Positions 1-8,929 of a stretch of 43,432 nucleotides of DNA are shown here, piece by piece. The notes below the pieces were generated by a model, which saw nothing but the letters and a program-made list of their open reading frames with translations, made no database searches and was not told the DNA's origin. How positions within the stretch are numbered: the first letter of the stretch is position 1; every line of letters begins with the position of its first letter. This DNA is from Deltaproteobacteria bacterium (GTDB lineage Bacteria; Desulfobacterota; Binatia; Binatales; Binataceae). Position numbers and translations under genes: made by a program. The stretch lies in NCBI GenBank assembly GCA_019237115.1, contig JAFAHS010000361.1:1-43432 (forward strand), written 5' to 3'.

Positions 1-1205
1 CGACGCCGAGTCTGCGTGTACAGTTGCACCAGCAGGACCACGATCAACGCGATCCCTGGAATCCCGAGATTGCTCAGAACGTAGAAGAACATGCTCATCG
101 CACGGTTAGAACCGAGACCAGCTCCAAGCCCCCAGCTGTTTTGAAAAACTTGCACCGCTCGGCCGAAGGTAGCGGTTCGATGTTGCGCGGATTGCGAGTC
201 TCCTTTGTGGAACAGAACCGCGTCAAGCAGGTGCCACGCTCCGGCACCCCCAATGACTAGTGCCAGTATCGCAGCGCCCGCAAGCCCGAGCACCGCCAGA
301 GTGGCTTTCTTTTTGATCCAGCCATGACGCAGGATCGCCGCCCCGCAATCGCACACCATCACAATCCAAATGATCCCGGCCGTAACGTAGCCGGTGGTGG
401 AAGCGGTTTTTACCAACATTACGCTGCCAACCGCCGTCCATATCCACGGCCATCGATTCCGACCGCCACCCGCAATCGCGAGGCTCAGCTCGAAAACCGA
501 CCACGCGGCCAAAAACGCTGCCGCTTCGGAAGGCTCGGGGAAAGTCGCCGACATCCGCGAAAAATTATCCCCGATCATCTGATTTGGCAGTTGCGCCCAG
601 GCCTGATTGCTGTTGAAAAACCAGGAAGGGAACGGAAGTCCGACGCGAGGACCAAACACCTGATACGCACCGACTCCCGCAACGAAAACTCCCGACCAGG
701 AAAACGCGCTCGTTAGGCGTTGCAAGCGTCCGGGCCGCGTGGCCAATTGCAACAGGCCGATGACCATTATGAAGTTCAGAATCATATACCCAGCTTGGCC
801 ACCATTACTCGGACTCCAGTGCAAGGGCAGCTGGTTATAGTACGACGCGTCGACCCCGAGGCGCGGTGAATCCACCGGCATACCGTCAAACAAGATCGGC
901 AGCACGAAAGCCGAGACCACACACCAGATCATGAAGATGGCGAGAATTCGTACGTGCGCGGCGACCGGCTCCTCGACAAAGAAGCGAACCCGGCCGGTCA
1001 CCCACTGCGGAACGATCCGTAAAGCCATCAATGCGGTCACGAAGAAGTAGGGAGACAGCCCGACCGCGAAGCTGCCCCCAACGTTGAGCAGGGCGGCACT
1101 TTGCAACACGGCGCAGAAAATCGCCCACTCCGCGAGATACGAGGAAAAAAGAAAGATCCCGAGCGTAAGCGGAATCAGAACCAGGCCGCTGGCTGGAATT
1201 CCCAC
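1..1205 (-). CDS. Wzy/O-antigen ligase-like polysaccharide polymerase, 3' end outside window
   Basis: Reading the minus strand from a GTG at 1205 gives about 401 uninterrupted codons that leave the window at base 1. The product is dominated by hydrophobic segments (for example GLVLIPLTLGIFLFSSYLA near the start and GIPGIALIVVLLVQLY at the visible end) separated by short charged loops. A large soluble loop follows the motif SPSNGGQAGYM, and TFGRAVQVFQNSWGLGAGLGSN resembles the late loop of Wzy_C/WaaL proteins. Such proteins polymerise or ligate undecaprenyl-linked repeat units at the periplasmic face. The GTG lies two codons after the stop of the upstream cupin gene, in the same frame, so translation is probably coupled. 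It is the last gene of the polysaccharide operon seen here. Polymerase versus ligase cannot be decided from the sequence. Confidence 0.75.
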   Translation of the reverse strand, partial: MGIPASGLVLIPLTLGIFLFSSYLAEWAIFCAVLQSAALLNVGGSFAVGLSPYFFVTALMALRIVPQWVTGRVRFFVEEPVAAHVRILAIFMIWCVVSAFVLPILFDGMPVDSPRLGVDASYYNQLPLHWSPSNGGQAGYMILNFIMVIGLLQLATRPGRLQRLTSAFSWSGVFVAGVGAYQVFGPRVGLPFPSWFFNSNQAWAQLPNQMIGDNFSRMSATFPEPSEAAAFLAAWSVFELSLAIAGGGRNRWPWIWTAVGSVMLVKTASTTGYVTAGIIWIVMVCDCGAAILRHGWIKKKATLAVLGLAGAAILALVIGGAGAWHLLDAVLFHKGDSQSAQHRTATFGRAVQVFQNSWGLGAGLGSNRAMSMFFYVLSNLGIPGIALIVVLLVQLYTQTRR

Positions 1206-1211
1206 CTGAGC

Positions 1212-1613
1212 TTAATCGCCCTTCACGATCCGATAGGAATCACTCTCAAAATGCTGGGTGGAGAACTCAAACAGCTCCGAATCTTCGATCGCCTGCATCT
1301 GATGGACCAGGCCTGGGGGAATGTCCATGCACTCACCCTCATGCAGATCGAACTCGCGGATGGTCTCGGCATCTATTGATTCCTTCAACCTGATCCGCAA
1401 CTGGCCCCGTCGCAGGTAAAACGATTCGCTCTTCAGTTTGTGGAAATGAAAAGAGCAACGCTTGCCTTTTCTTATCTCGAGAATCTTGCCGCAGTACTTA
1501 GCATTGTTCGCAATCCACACTTCGCGACCCCAACCCTTTGGCTCGATATGTTCGGGCGCGCGTACGAATCCCGCCAGCGGTCGGACAGCGGAGGCCTTCG
1601 CTTCGTTTTCCAT
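1212..1613 (-). CDS. Cupin protein related to the mannose-6-phosphate isomerase type II C-terminal domain
   Basis: A 133-residue single-domain cupin. The stretch GWGREVWIANNAKYCGKIL matches the start of the cupin domain of type II phosphomannose isomerases. FHFHKLKSESFYLRRGQL gives the first cupin motif (H-x-H then E), and the second lies in GECMDIPPGLVHQM. The likely role is sugar-phosphate isomerisation or binding in supply of a polysaccharide precursor, inferred from fold and place in the operon. The ATG at 1613 is preceded by GAGGAG about 8 bases upstream, a good ribosome binding site. It lies between the initiating sugar transferase and the polymerase. The nucleotidyltransferase half of a full bifunctional enzyme is absent. 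Confidence 0.8.
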   Translation of the reverse strand: MENEAKASAVRPLAGFVRAPEHIEPKGWGREVWIANNAKYCGKILEIRKGKRCSFHFHKLKSESFYLRRGQLRIRLKESIDAETIREFDLHEGECMDIPPGLVHQMQAIEDSELFEFSTQHFESDSYRIVKGD

Positions 1614-1674
1614 ATGGTTGGCTCCTCGAAAAGGTTAATGCGCAACGATTTTCGATAGGCCCACATTCCTCAGC

Positions 1675-1706
1675 CTGTCGCGACAGTGCGCCTGCGTTTT
1701 TGTCAA
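1675..1706 (-). promoter_or_regulatory. Palindrome next to a TTGACA box upstream of the cupin gene
   Basis: The 12-base perfect palindrome CTGTCGCGACAG occupies 1675-1686. On the minus strand a perfect TTGACA hexamer (1706 to 1701) lies 14 bases before it. At the usual 17-base spacing, the -10 position falls inside the palindrome, where no TATAAT-like sequence is seen. It could be an internal operator or promoter for the cupin-polymerase part of the operon; function is inferred only. Confidence 0.25.
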
Positions 1707-1766
1707 CTATTTTTTCGGTTGGGTTTGGTACCGGAGAAATTTCGTCGTGCCTGGTCCCAACCGAGA

Positions 1767-3170
1767 TCAATGGGCGCCCTCTCTGGACAAGACCGCCGGC
1801 ACGGTTCGAAACAGAATCCGCAAGTCCCGCGCGATCGATTGATCGCGTATGTATTCCATGTCGATCCGAACCCGACGCGCGTAATCGGCGATGTCACTCC
1901 GCCCACTAACCTGCCACTGCCCTGTGAGACCGGGTTGCACGGAGAGCAATAGCGAAGCGTAGTCACCATACTTCTCGATTTCCGCAGGCACCACGGGGCG
2001 GGGACCAACCATGCTCATTTCGCCTTTGAGCACGTTGAACAGTTGTGGAATTTCATCCAGACTCAGTTCGCGCAGAAAGCCGCCGATGAAGGTTACCCGA
2101 GGATCCTTACCTTTGGGCAGCTTGTAATTGTTCTCTACATAGCTTCGGTACAACTCGGAATTTGCCTTGAGGATGCCCTCCGCGTTTTGGTGCATGGTGC
2201 GGAATTTGTAAATTTGGATTCGGCGCCCACCTTTTCCAACCCGTTCCTGGCGAAAAAAGACCGGGCCCGGCGAAGACACCTTTATTAGCAGCGCAATTAT
2301 CGTCATGAGTGGCGCGACCAGCGTCAGGAGCAGCGCCGCGACCGCGATGTCGAAAGTCCGCTTGAGCGTGCCCTCCAGTCCGGTGAGAGCGCCAGATCGC
2401 AGGGTAATAAGCGGAACGCCTCCGACGCTCCGGAGCGCGAGCTTGAAGATAGAGGCATCGAAGACGCCCGGAACAATATGCGCCTCGGTGGCATGCTCGA
2501 ACAGACGCGGAAACAAGGCAGAAGCGTCGGCTCCTATGTCAGCAGCCGCCACGAACACCTCCGCCGCCCGGTCGAAGCCTGCCGCCTGAGACTTTGAAGC
2601 GGAGCCCGCCTGCCCATTGATAAAGTCGGAGTCGGCGGGATCCACCTGCCGGACCAGCGCGTACGGTTCCGGACAGTAATTATCCAGTAGAAATTGCCTG
2701 AGCCAGCGCGCTTGGGTCCCGTTTCCGACTACGATCGCGCTGCGGTGCGCTCCTCGCGACCGATGGATGCCCCGCCGAACCACGGTCTCGGCCCAGTCAC
2801 GCAAGGCGATCGACACGCCACCGAGCACCATGTAGGAGAGCAGAAACACGCGGCTGATTTCACGGAGTTTGAAAACAAAAATCGCAAATGCCGTCGCGGC
2901 CATCCACAGCAGTCCTGCGCGAGCCAAGCGGCCGACGTGATCAGGCGCATTTGGCTGCTCGCGCTGGTATTCTCCAAGGTAGCCATTGACCAGGTTCCAA
3001 GCGATCAAAGCCGATAACAGCAGGACTATGTATTGAGCTGGCCAGCCGGCGATGTCCGAAGATGTCGGAGCGGGCCAGATGAACAGATCGGAGCGGCCCA
3101 GATACGAAACCAACGAACTGGTGGCTGCAAAGGCGGCGACCAGAGATAAAAAGTCAAGGGTCCTGGACAT
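1767..3170 (-). CDS. Polyprenyl-phosphate sugar-1-phosphate transferase (WbaP/WcaJ family)
   Basis: A 467-residue enzyme that attaches the first sugar-phosphate of the repeat unit to undecaprenyl phosphate at the inner membrane. The N-terminal half (about 1-130) is a multi-helix membrane domain, followed by a Rossmann-like CoA-binding domain ([13 protein letters not shown] near 145-157). The catalytic domain starts near 268 with the membrane-entry helix [16 protein letters not shown]. It then shows [18 protein letters not shown], the catalytic Asp-Glu pair in [15 protein letters not shown] (372-373), [11 protein letters not shown] and [13 protein letters not shown]. All family hallmarks are present and length is normal. 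It starts 6 bases after the stop of the upstream GT9 gene. Which sugar is used cannot be told. Confidence 0.95.
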   Translation of the reverse strand: MSRTLDFLSLVAAFAATSSLVSYLGRSDLFIWPAPTSSDIAGWPAQYIVLLLSALIAWNLVNGYLGEYQREQPNAPDHVGRLARAGLLWMAATAFAIFVFKLREISRVFLLSYMVLGGVSIALRDWAETVVRRGIHRSRGAHRSAIVVGNGTQARWLRQFLLDNYCPEPYALVRQVDPADSDFINGQAGSASKSQAAGFDRAAEVFVAAADIGADASALFPRLFEHATEAHIVPGVFDASIFKLALRSVGGVPLITLRSGALTGLEGTLKRTFDIAVAALLLTLVAPLMTIIALLIKVSSPGPVFFRQERVGKGGRRIQIYKFRTMHQNAEGILKANSELYRSYVENNYKLPKGKDPRVTFIGGFLRELSLDEIPQLFNVLKGEMSMVGPRPVVPAEIEKYGDYASLLLSVQPGLTGQWQVSGRSDIADYARRVRIDMEYIRDQSIARDLRILFRTVPAVLSREGAH

Positions 3171-3176
3171 GTCTCG

Positions 3177-4502
3177 CTAGACCTTGTTGACCTTAAGGGG
3201 GTGACCGACCTCGCGACCGATTGACTCTGGCTCGCGGGTCACGGGCGTCACTCGACTCAAGCTTGCGGACCGGTCCGCGCGGGGGGTAGTGGGGCTGAGG
3301 GCTCCCAGCGAGGGCGTATGCATCGGAGTCCCGGGTGGAAGCTGAGTTTGCCCTTTGCTCAGCGCTGCGTCACACGCTGCTTTCACCGTACCGTAACTGA
3401 TCGCCTTCATGCACTCCGGGGCCTGGCGAACTTTCTCAAAGCCGAGATTCAGAAACCCGCAGCCTCTGAGTAGTGGCTCGACCACCAGCGCGTTCTCACT
3501 GACTGGGCCCCAGCGCTGCGGACTGGTGGGCCCGTGGAGCGCGACCAGGGGAACGCCCACCGCCGCCGCCATGTGCATCACACCGGTGTCGACCGACACC
3601 ACCAGTTCGGCGCGGGAAACCAGGCGCAAAGTTTCACGCAAGCTCGCTCCAGCAGCATTTCTCATCCTCGGGCGGAGCGAGGGTCTGACCTGCGTAATGA
3701 CGGACTCGTTCAGCGCGCGTTGGTTGGCCGCCCCCGTAAATGCGACCTCGTATCGCTCCGCAGCAAAATCTTCCGCGAGCGCGATCCAGCGTCCCACTGC
3801 CCATTCCTTGAGCTTCGCGGCGCTGCCGCCAGGCCACAGATGAAAAACCGCAAGGCGCCTGGTGAGGTCATGGACGTTTTGACTTTGGAGCTTTTCACAC
3901 CTGAGCCTCGGAGGATGGACTGGCAAGATGCCTAGCGCGCGGACCAGTCCGCGATGATTCTCCAGCTCGTGTGCATTTTCCGAATGATCGACGACCAAGT
4001 CGTATGCAAAATGTCTCGCTTGTGCGCTGGTCCGAAAGCCTGCAATTAACTTGGCCCCGGAACAGATTGCGATAAGGGCGTTGAGGCGACACCAAGGTCC
4101 AAAATCCAGGAACAGATCGAAATCCAGTTCGCGGACCGCTTTAATAGCCGCGAGCGGGCGGAAGACCGGGAGCTCGACGACTTCGTCCGCGCCGTCCAAC
4201 AGGCAGGCGGCTTCGTAGTTGCTCGGTCCCGTTAAGAACACGATCTGTGCCTGTGGATAGGCCGCCCGCAAATCCGCCAATGGGCCGCTCATCAGAATCG
4301 TGTCGCCGAGGGCCGCAGTGTTCAGCAGGCCGATTTTATGAACGTGCGCCGGAATAGCTCGTTTCCGTCGACACTGTCCAGCCAGAAAAACCAGGGGTAT
4401 TCCCAGATAGCGATCCAACAGGCGAGCTCGGCTGCTGCCACGTCCAGGCAATTTGGTCGTAGTTCTGCCCAGGCAATCACGGCAGCAAGTTGACCAGCTC
4501 AC
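3177..4502 (-). CDS. Glycosyltransferase family 9 (heptosyltransferase-like)
   Basis: A 441-residue GT9 enzyme. After an N-terminal segment typical of this branch (LLDRYLGIPLVFLAG) comes the first Rossmann domain, opening with IGLLNTAALGDTILMSGPL. The C-terminal domain has LWPGGSAAKLKEWAVGRW and the nucleotide-sugar loop SVDTGVMHMAAAVGVP followed by ALHGPTSPQRWGP. Family members transfer heptose or related sugars to lipid-linked acceptors on the cytoplasmic face. The last roughly 60 residues are low-complexity and rich in Ser, Pro, Thr and Arg, beyond the normal fold. The start at 4502 is not certain, since the conserved part begins about 50 residues in. It is one of two GT9 genes in this operon. 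Confidence 0.85.
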   Translation of the reverse strand: MSWSTCCRDCLGRTTTKLPGRGSSRARLLDRYLGIPLVFLAGQCRRKRAIPAHVHKIGLLNTAALGDTILMSGPLADLRAAYPQAQIVFLTGPSNYEAACLLDGADEVVELPVFRPLAAIKAVRELDFDLFLDFGPWCRLNALIAICSGAKLIAGFRTSAQARHFAYDLVVDHSENAHELENHRGLVRALGILPVHPPRLRCEKLQSQNVHDLTRRLAVFHLWPGGSAAKLKEWAVGRWIALAEDFAAERYEVAFTGAANQRALNESVITQVRPSLRPRMRNAAGASLRETLRLVSRAELVVSVDTGVMHMAAAVGVPLVALHGPTSPQRWGPVSENALVVEPLLRGCGFLNLGFEKVRQAPECMKAISYGTVKAACDAALSKGQTQLPPGTPMHTPSLGALSPTTPRADRSASLSRVTPVTREPESIGREVGHPLKVNKV

Positions 4503-4521
4503 TATCGGTAGTTCCTTGCGA

Positions 4522-5301
4522 CTACGCAGTTTGGTGGTTCGAACGAGTCAGTTTCTTGGGGCGTACCCAAGGCTTCAGATAACTCCACGCCCACGGCACC
4601 CCCGGCATATTGCGCAGAGTCGCTCGCAAGTCGCGTCGTTTGTCAGCCATCGCGACGTATACCCACTCCATTTCCACCCCCGGCGCGACCTCTGGTCCCA
4701 ATTGTGGATGAGCCCTTATTCCCTCGGGCGAGGCAAACACGAGCAGGTTCTGGCGATACCACCATTGCACCGAAGTCTCGTTCCTAATCATCGGCCGGAT
4801 CGGATCGAATAGTTTGAGTCCTTCGGCCCCGAACCGTGACCGCCAGTACGCTGGCCATTGCTCGTTGATATGATGCGAACCTCCCTGCCCCGGGACCGCG
4901 GCCGAAAATAAAACCAGCGGCGCGACTTTGCTCAACGCGCGGACCAAACCGGCACCGGCTTTTTCGGACAAATGTTCTGCGACCTCTACCGAGATAGCCA
5001 GATCGTATGAGCCCGGTATTTCGAAAGGTCGGGTCAGGTCCTTGGCTACAAAGACCTCCGGCGGAATGAGTAAGACGTCGGGATTTACGTAGTCTCCGTC
5101 GATGCCGCAGGTTCTCTCAACGCCCGATTCCATGAAGGCTTTGACCCAGCTTCCGAGGCCACATCCAACGTCTACCACGCTTTGGGGATTGAACAGTTGG
5201 CAGACCACGCTCGCGACAGCTCTTGCGGATTGTAGAGAGTCCTCGAACTGGCCATCAAAAAATCTCTGATCATAGACACTACTCAGTTTTGTGTGCAGCA
5301 T
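4522..5301 (-). CDS. Class I SAM-dependent methyltransferase
   Basis: A 259-residue Rossmann-fold methyltransferase. Motif I is VVDVGCGLGSWVKAF (about 60-74), with the acidic residue of motif II in GIDGDYV. Post-I segments are YDLAISVEVAEHLSE and LVLFSAAVPGQGGSHHINEQWP. The aromatic-rich stretch SVQWWYRQNLLVFA probably closes the fold. The neighbours suggest it methylates a sugar or the growing glycan, which is an inference. The gene sits 20 bases upstream of the GT9 start at 4502 and is part of the polysaccharide operon. Confidence 0.85.
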   Translation of the reverse strand: MLHTKLSSVYDQRFFDGQFEDSLQSARAVASVVCQLFNPQSVVDVGCGLGSWVKAFMESGVERTCGIDGDYVNPDVLLIPPEVFVAKDLTRPFEIPGSYDLAISVEVAEHLSEKAGAGLVRALSKVAPLVLFSAAVPGQGGSHHINEQWPAYWRSRFGAEGLKLFDPIRPMIRNETSVQWWYRQNLLVFASPEGIRAHPQLGPEVAPGVEMEWVYVAMADKRRDLRATLRNMPGVPWAWSYLKPWVRPKKLTRSNHQTA

Positions 5302-5389
5302 CTCGTTCGCCCGAATCGGGTCTTCGACGGCTGGTGAACGCTTCAGCTAGCGTGACCACTGAAAGCGAGGTGAGCGGCTAAGACCCTCT

Positions 5390-6439
5390 TTACGAAGCCA
5401 TCGCCTGACTTAGCACCGTCCAGGTTTGAACCGCCGCTCGTTCCCAGCTGAAGCGTTGGCTCTGCTGAGTCGCCCGAATTCGCAGGGCGGCGCGATGTTC
5501 GGAATCATCAATCACGTGTTCGATCGCGCCGGCGATCTGCTCAATGTCGAAAGGGTTGACGCAAACGCCCGCATCGCCAACCACCTCGGGCAGCGAAGTG
5601 TTACCCGACACAATCGGCACGGTTCCCGAGGCCATTGCCTCAAGCGCCGGCATCCCAAACCCCTCGTACAGGGACACATAAACCATGGCCAGGGCCCCGC
5701 TATAGAGGGCGGGCAAATTGCCATCGGCAACGAATCCGGCCAAATGCACGCGTGGGGGAAGCTCGCCGAGTTCGAGACGGTTGAAGACCTTGCGAGGTGC
5801 ACTCGCGCCAGCAATCACGAGCCAGATTTCCTCTGGCACTCGTTCCACACATGACGACCAAGCCGCCACCAGACGGGACAGATTCTTTCGCGGCTCGAGG
5901 GCCCCAAGGCTTAGTAGGTAGTGAGGCGAAGGAATCCCCAGATCGCTGCACACCCGCTTAATTTCCTGGTCTGGACGTGGACGAAACATCGCGTCAACCC
6001 CCGGGGACACCACTACCACTTTCGATTCGTCGATATTGACCAGTGCGAGGATTCGCTCACGCGAAAATCGGGAGATCGTAATCACTCGCCGGACACGCTT
6101 CATCAATTCGGGGGTAAGCCATCGGTACCAGGCGGCAAACAACCGAGAATACCATTCCGGATGCTCTATCGACCCCAAGTCATGAATCGTAAGGACTTGA
6201 TTTGCGATACTCAGTGGTCCCGTATTCGCAGGACTCCAGAGAAGAGCGTCACCAATCATCCGGGGTAGCACCGTCTGCTCCCACAGGTGGCCCCGGATCC
6301 CTTGCATCGGAGTGTGCGGAACCACCGGCATAACGCGATCTGCCAGCCTCCGCTGGACTTGGGCCGTGTAGCGCTGCACCCCGCGCAGTCCCGCCGATTG
6401 CGAACGCAGATTAACGAAGACCTGGGACTTCTCGTCCAT
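5390..6439 (-). CDS. Glycosyltransferase family 4
   Basis: About 349 residues with a GT-B fold. The N-terminal acceptor domain contains LTIHDLGSIEHPEWYSR and the linker RVITISRFSRERI. The C-terminal domain has VSPGVDAMFRP, LSLGALEPRKNLSRL, HLAGFVADGNLPALYSGA and the nucleotide-sugar motif YEGFGMPALEAMASG (E-x7-E). It probably adds one sugar of the repeat unit in the cytoplasm. I place the start at the ATG at 6439. A TTG at 6460 is in frame but would lengthen the overlap with the preceding GT9 gene, whose stop is at 6411; the 29-base overlap suggests translational coupling. Confidence 0.9.
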   Translation of the reverse strand: MDEKSQVFVNLRSQSAGLRGVQRYTAQVQRRLADRVMPVVPHTPMQGIRGHLWEQTVLPRMIGDALLWSPANTGPLSIANQVLTIHDLGSIEHPEWYSRLFAAWYRWLTPELMKRVRRVITISRFSRERILALVNIDESKVVVVSPGVDAMFRPRPDQEIKRVCSDLGIPSPHYLLSLGALEPRKNLSRLVAAWSSCVERVPEEIWLVIAGASAPRKVFNRLELGELPPRVHLAGFVADGNLPALYSGALAMVYVSLYEGFGMPALEAMASGTVPIVSGNTSLPEVVGDAGVCVNPFDIEQIAGAIEHVIDDSEHRAALRIRATQQSQRFSWERAAVQTWTVLSQAMAS

Positions 6440-7592
6440 CAGCCGCGTTGGCAGAGCCAAGCCAGGGGTTCGTGATCACGCGCCGAGCCGCGTTCAGTAC
6501 CGAATCGACCTCGATATCGAGCATGCAGCGGCTCTTGACGGGGTTGGCACACTCGAGCGGCCAGCGATTTGCGTAGAGATTTAGACAGGGACTGCAGGCG
6601 ACTTTGGTCTCGTACACGTAAGTCGCCCTGGACCCGATTGGGCCCCAGTAGTGTGGCGAGTTGGGGCCAAATAGCCCTACGGTCGGCGTGCCCATCGCCG
6701 CAGCCAAGTGCATAATTCCAGTATCGTTGCTGACCAGCAGATTGCATCGTTCCAGCAATGCCGCAGTATTGGCCAGCGATTCCGAGTCGGAAGCATCGAC
6801 GGCGTGACCGGAGTATTTGTCGATGAAGGCGCGGATCAACGCTCGCTCGGGTGCAGTTCCGGTAAGTACGATCGTTGGTTCCAAGGCCAAGGAGCGTAAG
6901 CGCTCCGCTAATTGCACAAACCGATCGAGTGGCCAGCGTCGAAATTCCAGATCCTGGCTGCCAAGATGCAGCGCGATCGCTGGCTGCCGGTGGACATGCC
7001 GCCTGAGCCATTCCAGTGCCCACGCCTCCGCGGCGGGTCCGCACTTAAGCGGGACCGGTCTCACAGAGTCCGAGAGACCCGGGTCAATCATCTGCGCCAG
7101 GTGGACAAAGGACTGCCACATCGAGCACCCTTCACGAAAGCGCTGGGCGTGGGTCAGAAATCGTGCCTTGATACTCTCGACCGTGGGCAGGAAACCTATC
7201 CGCACCGGAATCCCGGTAGCCGCGAGGAAGGCCGACCCGGCAGTTGAGCTCTGCTCGAAATTTAAAATCGCATCGTAGTGACGCCGACGGATCTCTCTGA
7301 GCGAGGCCAAGGCGGTGCGAGGCGTCAGTTGGTGCTGTCTATACTGATGAACCGAAAAGTTGGTACCCAGAGTCAGCAATTCGCGGGTAGCGGTTCCGAC
7401 CAGCACCCCAATCTCGAGACCACTATTCCGAGTTACCAAATGCTCGATGAGCGAGCGGATCATAACGCTGTCGCCCATCCCGAAGACCTTTACCACCAAC
7501 AGCCGACGGGGAACTGCGGTCAAAGAAGTCGGGAGCGGCTCTCGAGCGACCTTCAGCCAACGAGTCACGATGCGCTCGCAGAACTCCGTCAT
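6411..7592 (-). CDS. Glycosyltransferase family 9 (heptosyltransferase-like), second copy
   Basis: A 393-residue GT9 enzyme, distinct from the one at 3177-4502. The first domain begins RRLLVVKVFGMGDSVMIRSL with the family's G-x-GD loop. The second carries ALHLGSQDLEFRRWP, the donor loop SNDTGIMHLAAAMGTP, GLFGPNSPHYWGP and a C-terminal Cys-rich patch (KVACSPCLNLY, ECANP, SRCML). That patch is often present in ADP-heptose-type GT9 proteins. Two GT9 genes plus an HldE-like gene in one operon suggest that the glycan contains heptose or a related sugar; this is inference. Its 3' end overlaps the next gene by 29 bases. Confidence 0.9.
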   Translation of the reverse strand: MTEFCERIVTRWLKVAREPLPTSLTAVPRRLLVVKVFGMGDSVMIRSLIEHLVTRNSGLEIGVLVGTATRELLTLGTNFSVHQYRQHQLTPRTALASLREIRRRHYDAILNFEQSSTAGSAFLAATGIPVRIGFLPTVESIKARFLTHAQRFREGCSMWQSFVHLAQMIDPGLSDSVRPVPLKCGPAAEAWALEWLRRHVHRQPAIALHLGSQDLEFRRWPLDRFVQLAERLRSLALEPTIVLTGTAPERALIRAFIDKYSGHAVDASDSESLANTAALLERCNLLVSNDTGIMHLAAAMGTPTVGLFGPNSPHYWGPIGSRATYVYETKVACSPCLNLYANRWPLECANPVKSRCMLDIEVDSVLNAARRVITNPWLGSANAADGREVPGLR

Positions 7593-7675
7593 CCAGGGTC
7601 TCTTCCCTTTGGTAATGGATGCTGGGAGAGACCCGAGTCCCGCCGTAGATCCGATGTCGTTGAAAGACGTCGGAA

Positions 7676-8812
7676 TCAGCTTGCCTTTGCGCCCTCGCCG
7701 CGATCACGCGGGCGCATCTTGGAGGTTCGAACACTAACAGAATCCAGTAGCACCTTGGCGAGGATCGAAGCGCTTGCAGCCCAGTTCCAATCTCGCCAAT
7801 TGATTGGCTTTCCCGCCGCCGCCAGTGCCTGGGCAATGCCCGAGCGGATGCCCTCTTCGGTCGGAGAAATATAGATTGCGTCCTCACCCCCGGCCTCTCT
7901 AAGTTCAGGGAGGTCAGTGGTAACCACGCGCGTTCCGCATGCACGGGCTTCAAGTACCGGCATACCGAATCCCTCGTACTGGGACGGATAGACAAAAGCT
8001 TCGGCGCCGCTGTACAACGCAGCCAGCGAAGCGTCCTCCACAAATCCCAAGCTGACAACCGCTTCGCTCTTACGCGCCAGCTCGACGATCGCGGAATCTT
8101 TCCAACCCCTCTCACCTACCAGCACGAGCTTATGGTCGGGAATCAGCCCTTCGGACTTCATGCGGAGAAAGGCATGAATCAGCTGCTCGAGCCCCTTGCG
8201 CGGTTCCCAGGTAGATACGCTGAGCAAGTATGGCCGATTCACCTGATAGTGCGCGAGCACCGCAAGATTGCTTTGCTCAGAGTGCGGTCGAAACACCTCA
8301 GATATTCCCGGCCGGACCACCGCGGCTACTGGATAGCCGAAATTCGTTTTTAGCCGTTCTGCAGTACCTGCCGAATTGCTGACAATGGCGTCGGCGCGAG
8401 CAAGGCTGCGCTCAAAAAACAGACGCGAACCCCACCGAGCGTTTCGATCCATGGTCTGCGGCGCTACCCTCTCCACCACATCATGCACAGTCAGCACCGC
8501 TCGCGACTTCAGGCCAACCAAGGGCAGAAGCCCGGTGCCAGCCCAGAAGACATCGACCCGGTCTTGGCGTGACATCAGTCCCGCTCGCGCTACCAGCCAC
8601 AAGGTGTTGGGTAGCCGCCGCCCCAGGGGAGAGTCATCTACTCTGATAGACCAGCGCCTCGAGATCGCTGGTAGATGTGGCGGTTTGAGCGCATACAAAA
8701 AGAACTCTGCTGTGGGGAGAACCTGATCGAGCCCCCGGCACAGTTCCCACACGTAGCGACCGATACCTTTGGGGTGTGGCCCCAATCGCCGCGCGTCAAT
8801 CCCGATACGCAC
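7676..8812 (-). CDS. Glycosyltransferase family 4
   Basis: A 378-residue GT-B enzyme that begins at a GTG (8812) with the classic N-terminus RIGIDARRLGPHPKGIGRYV. The acceptor domain includes VLTVHDVVERVAP and ADAIVSNSAGTAERL. The donor domain includes VRPGISEVFRP, LSVSTWEPRKGLEQLI, LVLVGERGWKD, VSLGFVEDASLAALYSGA and the E-x7-E motif YEGFGMPVLEARACG. It probably adds a neutral hexose to the lipid-linked unit. The last 20 residues are basic and vary from the family. No clear ribosome binding site precedes the GTG. Confidence 0.9.
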   Translation of the reverse strand: MRIGIDARRLGPHPKGIGRYVWELCRGLDQVLPTAEFFLYALKPPHLPAISRRWSIRVDDSPLGRRLPNTLWLVARAGLMSRQDRVDVFWAGTGLLPLVGLKSRAVLTVHDVVERVAPQTMDRNARWGSRLFFERSLARADAIVSNSAGTAERLKTNFGYPVAAVVRPGISEVFRPHSEQSNLAVLAHYQVNRPYLLSVSTWEPRKGLEQLIHAFLRMKSEGLIPDHKLVLVGERGWKDSAIVELARKSEAVVSLGFVEDASLAALYSGAEAFVYPSQYEGFGMPVLEARACGTRVVTTDLPELREAGGEDAIYISPTEEGIRSGIAQALAAAGKPINWRDWNWAASASILAKVLLDSVSVRTSKMRPRDRGEGAKAS

Positions 8813-8929
8813 TGGTTCGCAGTTCTTTGTGCCGCCTCAGTGTCTTTTAGCCGCATATTCAGGAGTTCTGCGTCTAACCGTACAAGGGTAGCCGCCAAGA
8901 ATTTCGCTCACTGATTGCGGACGGTCGGA

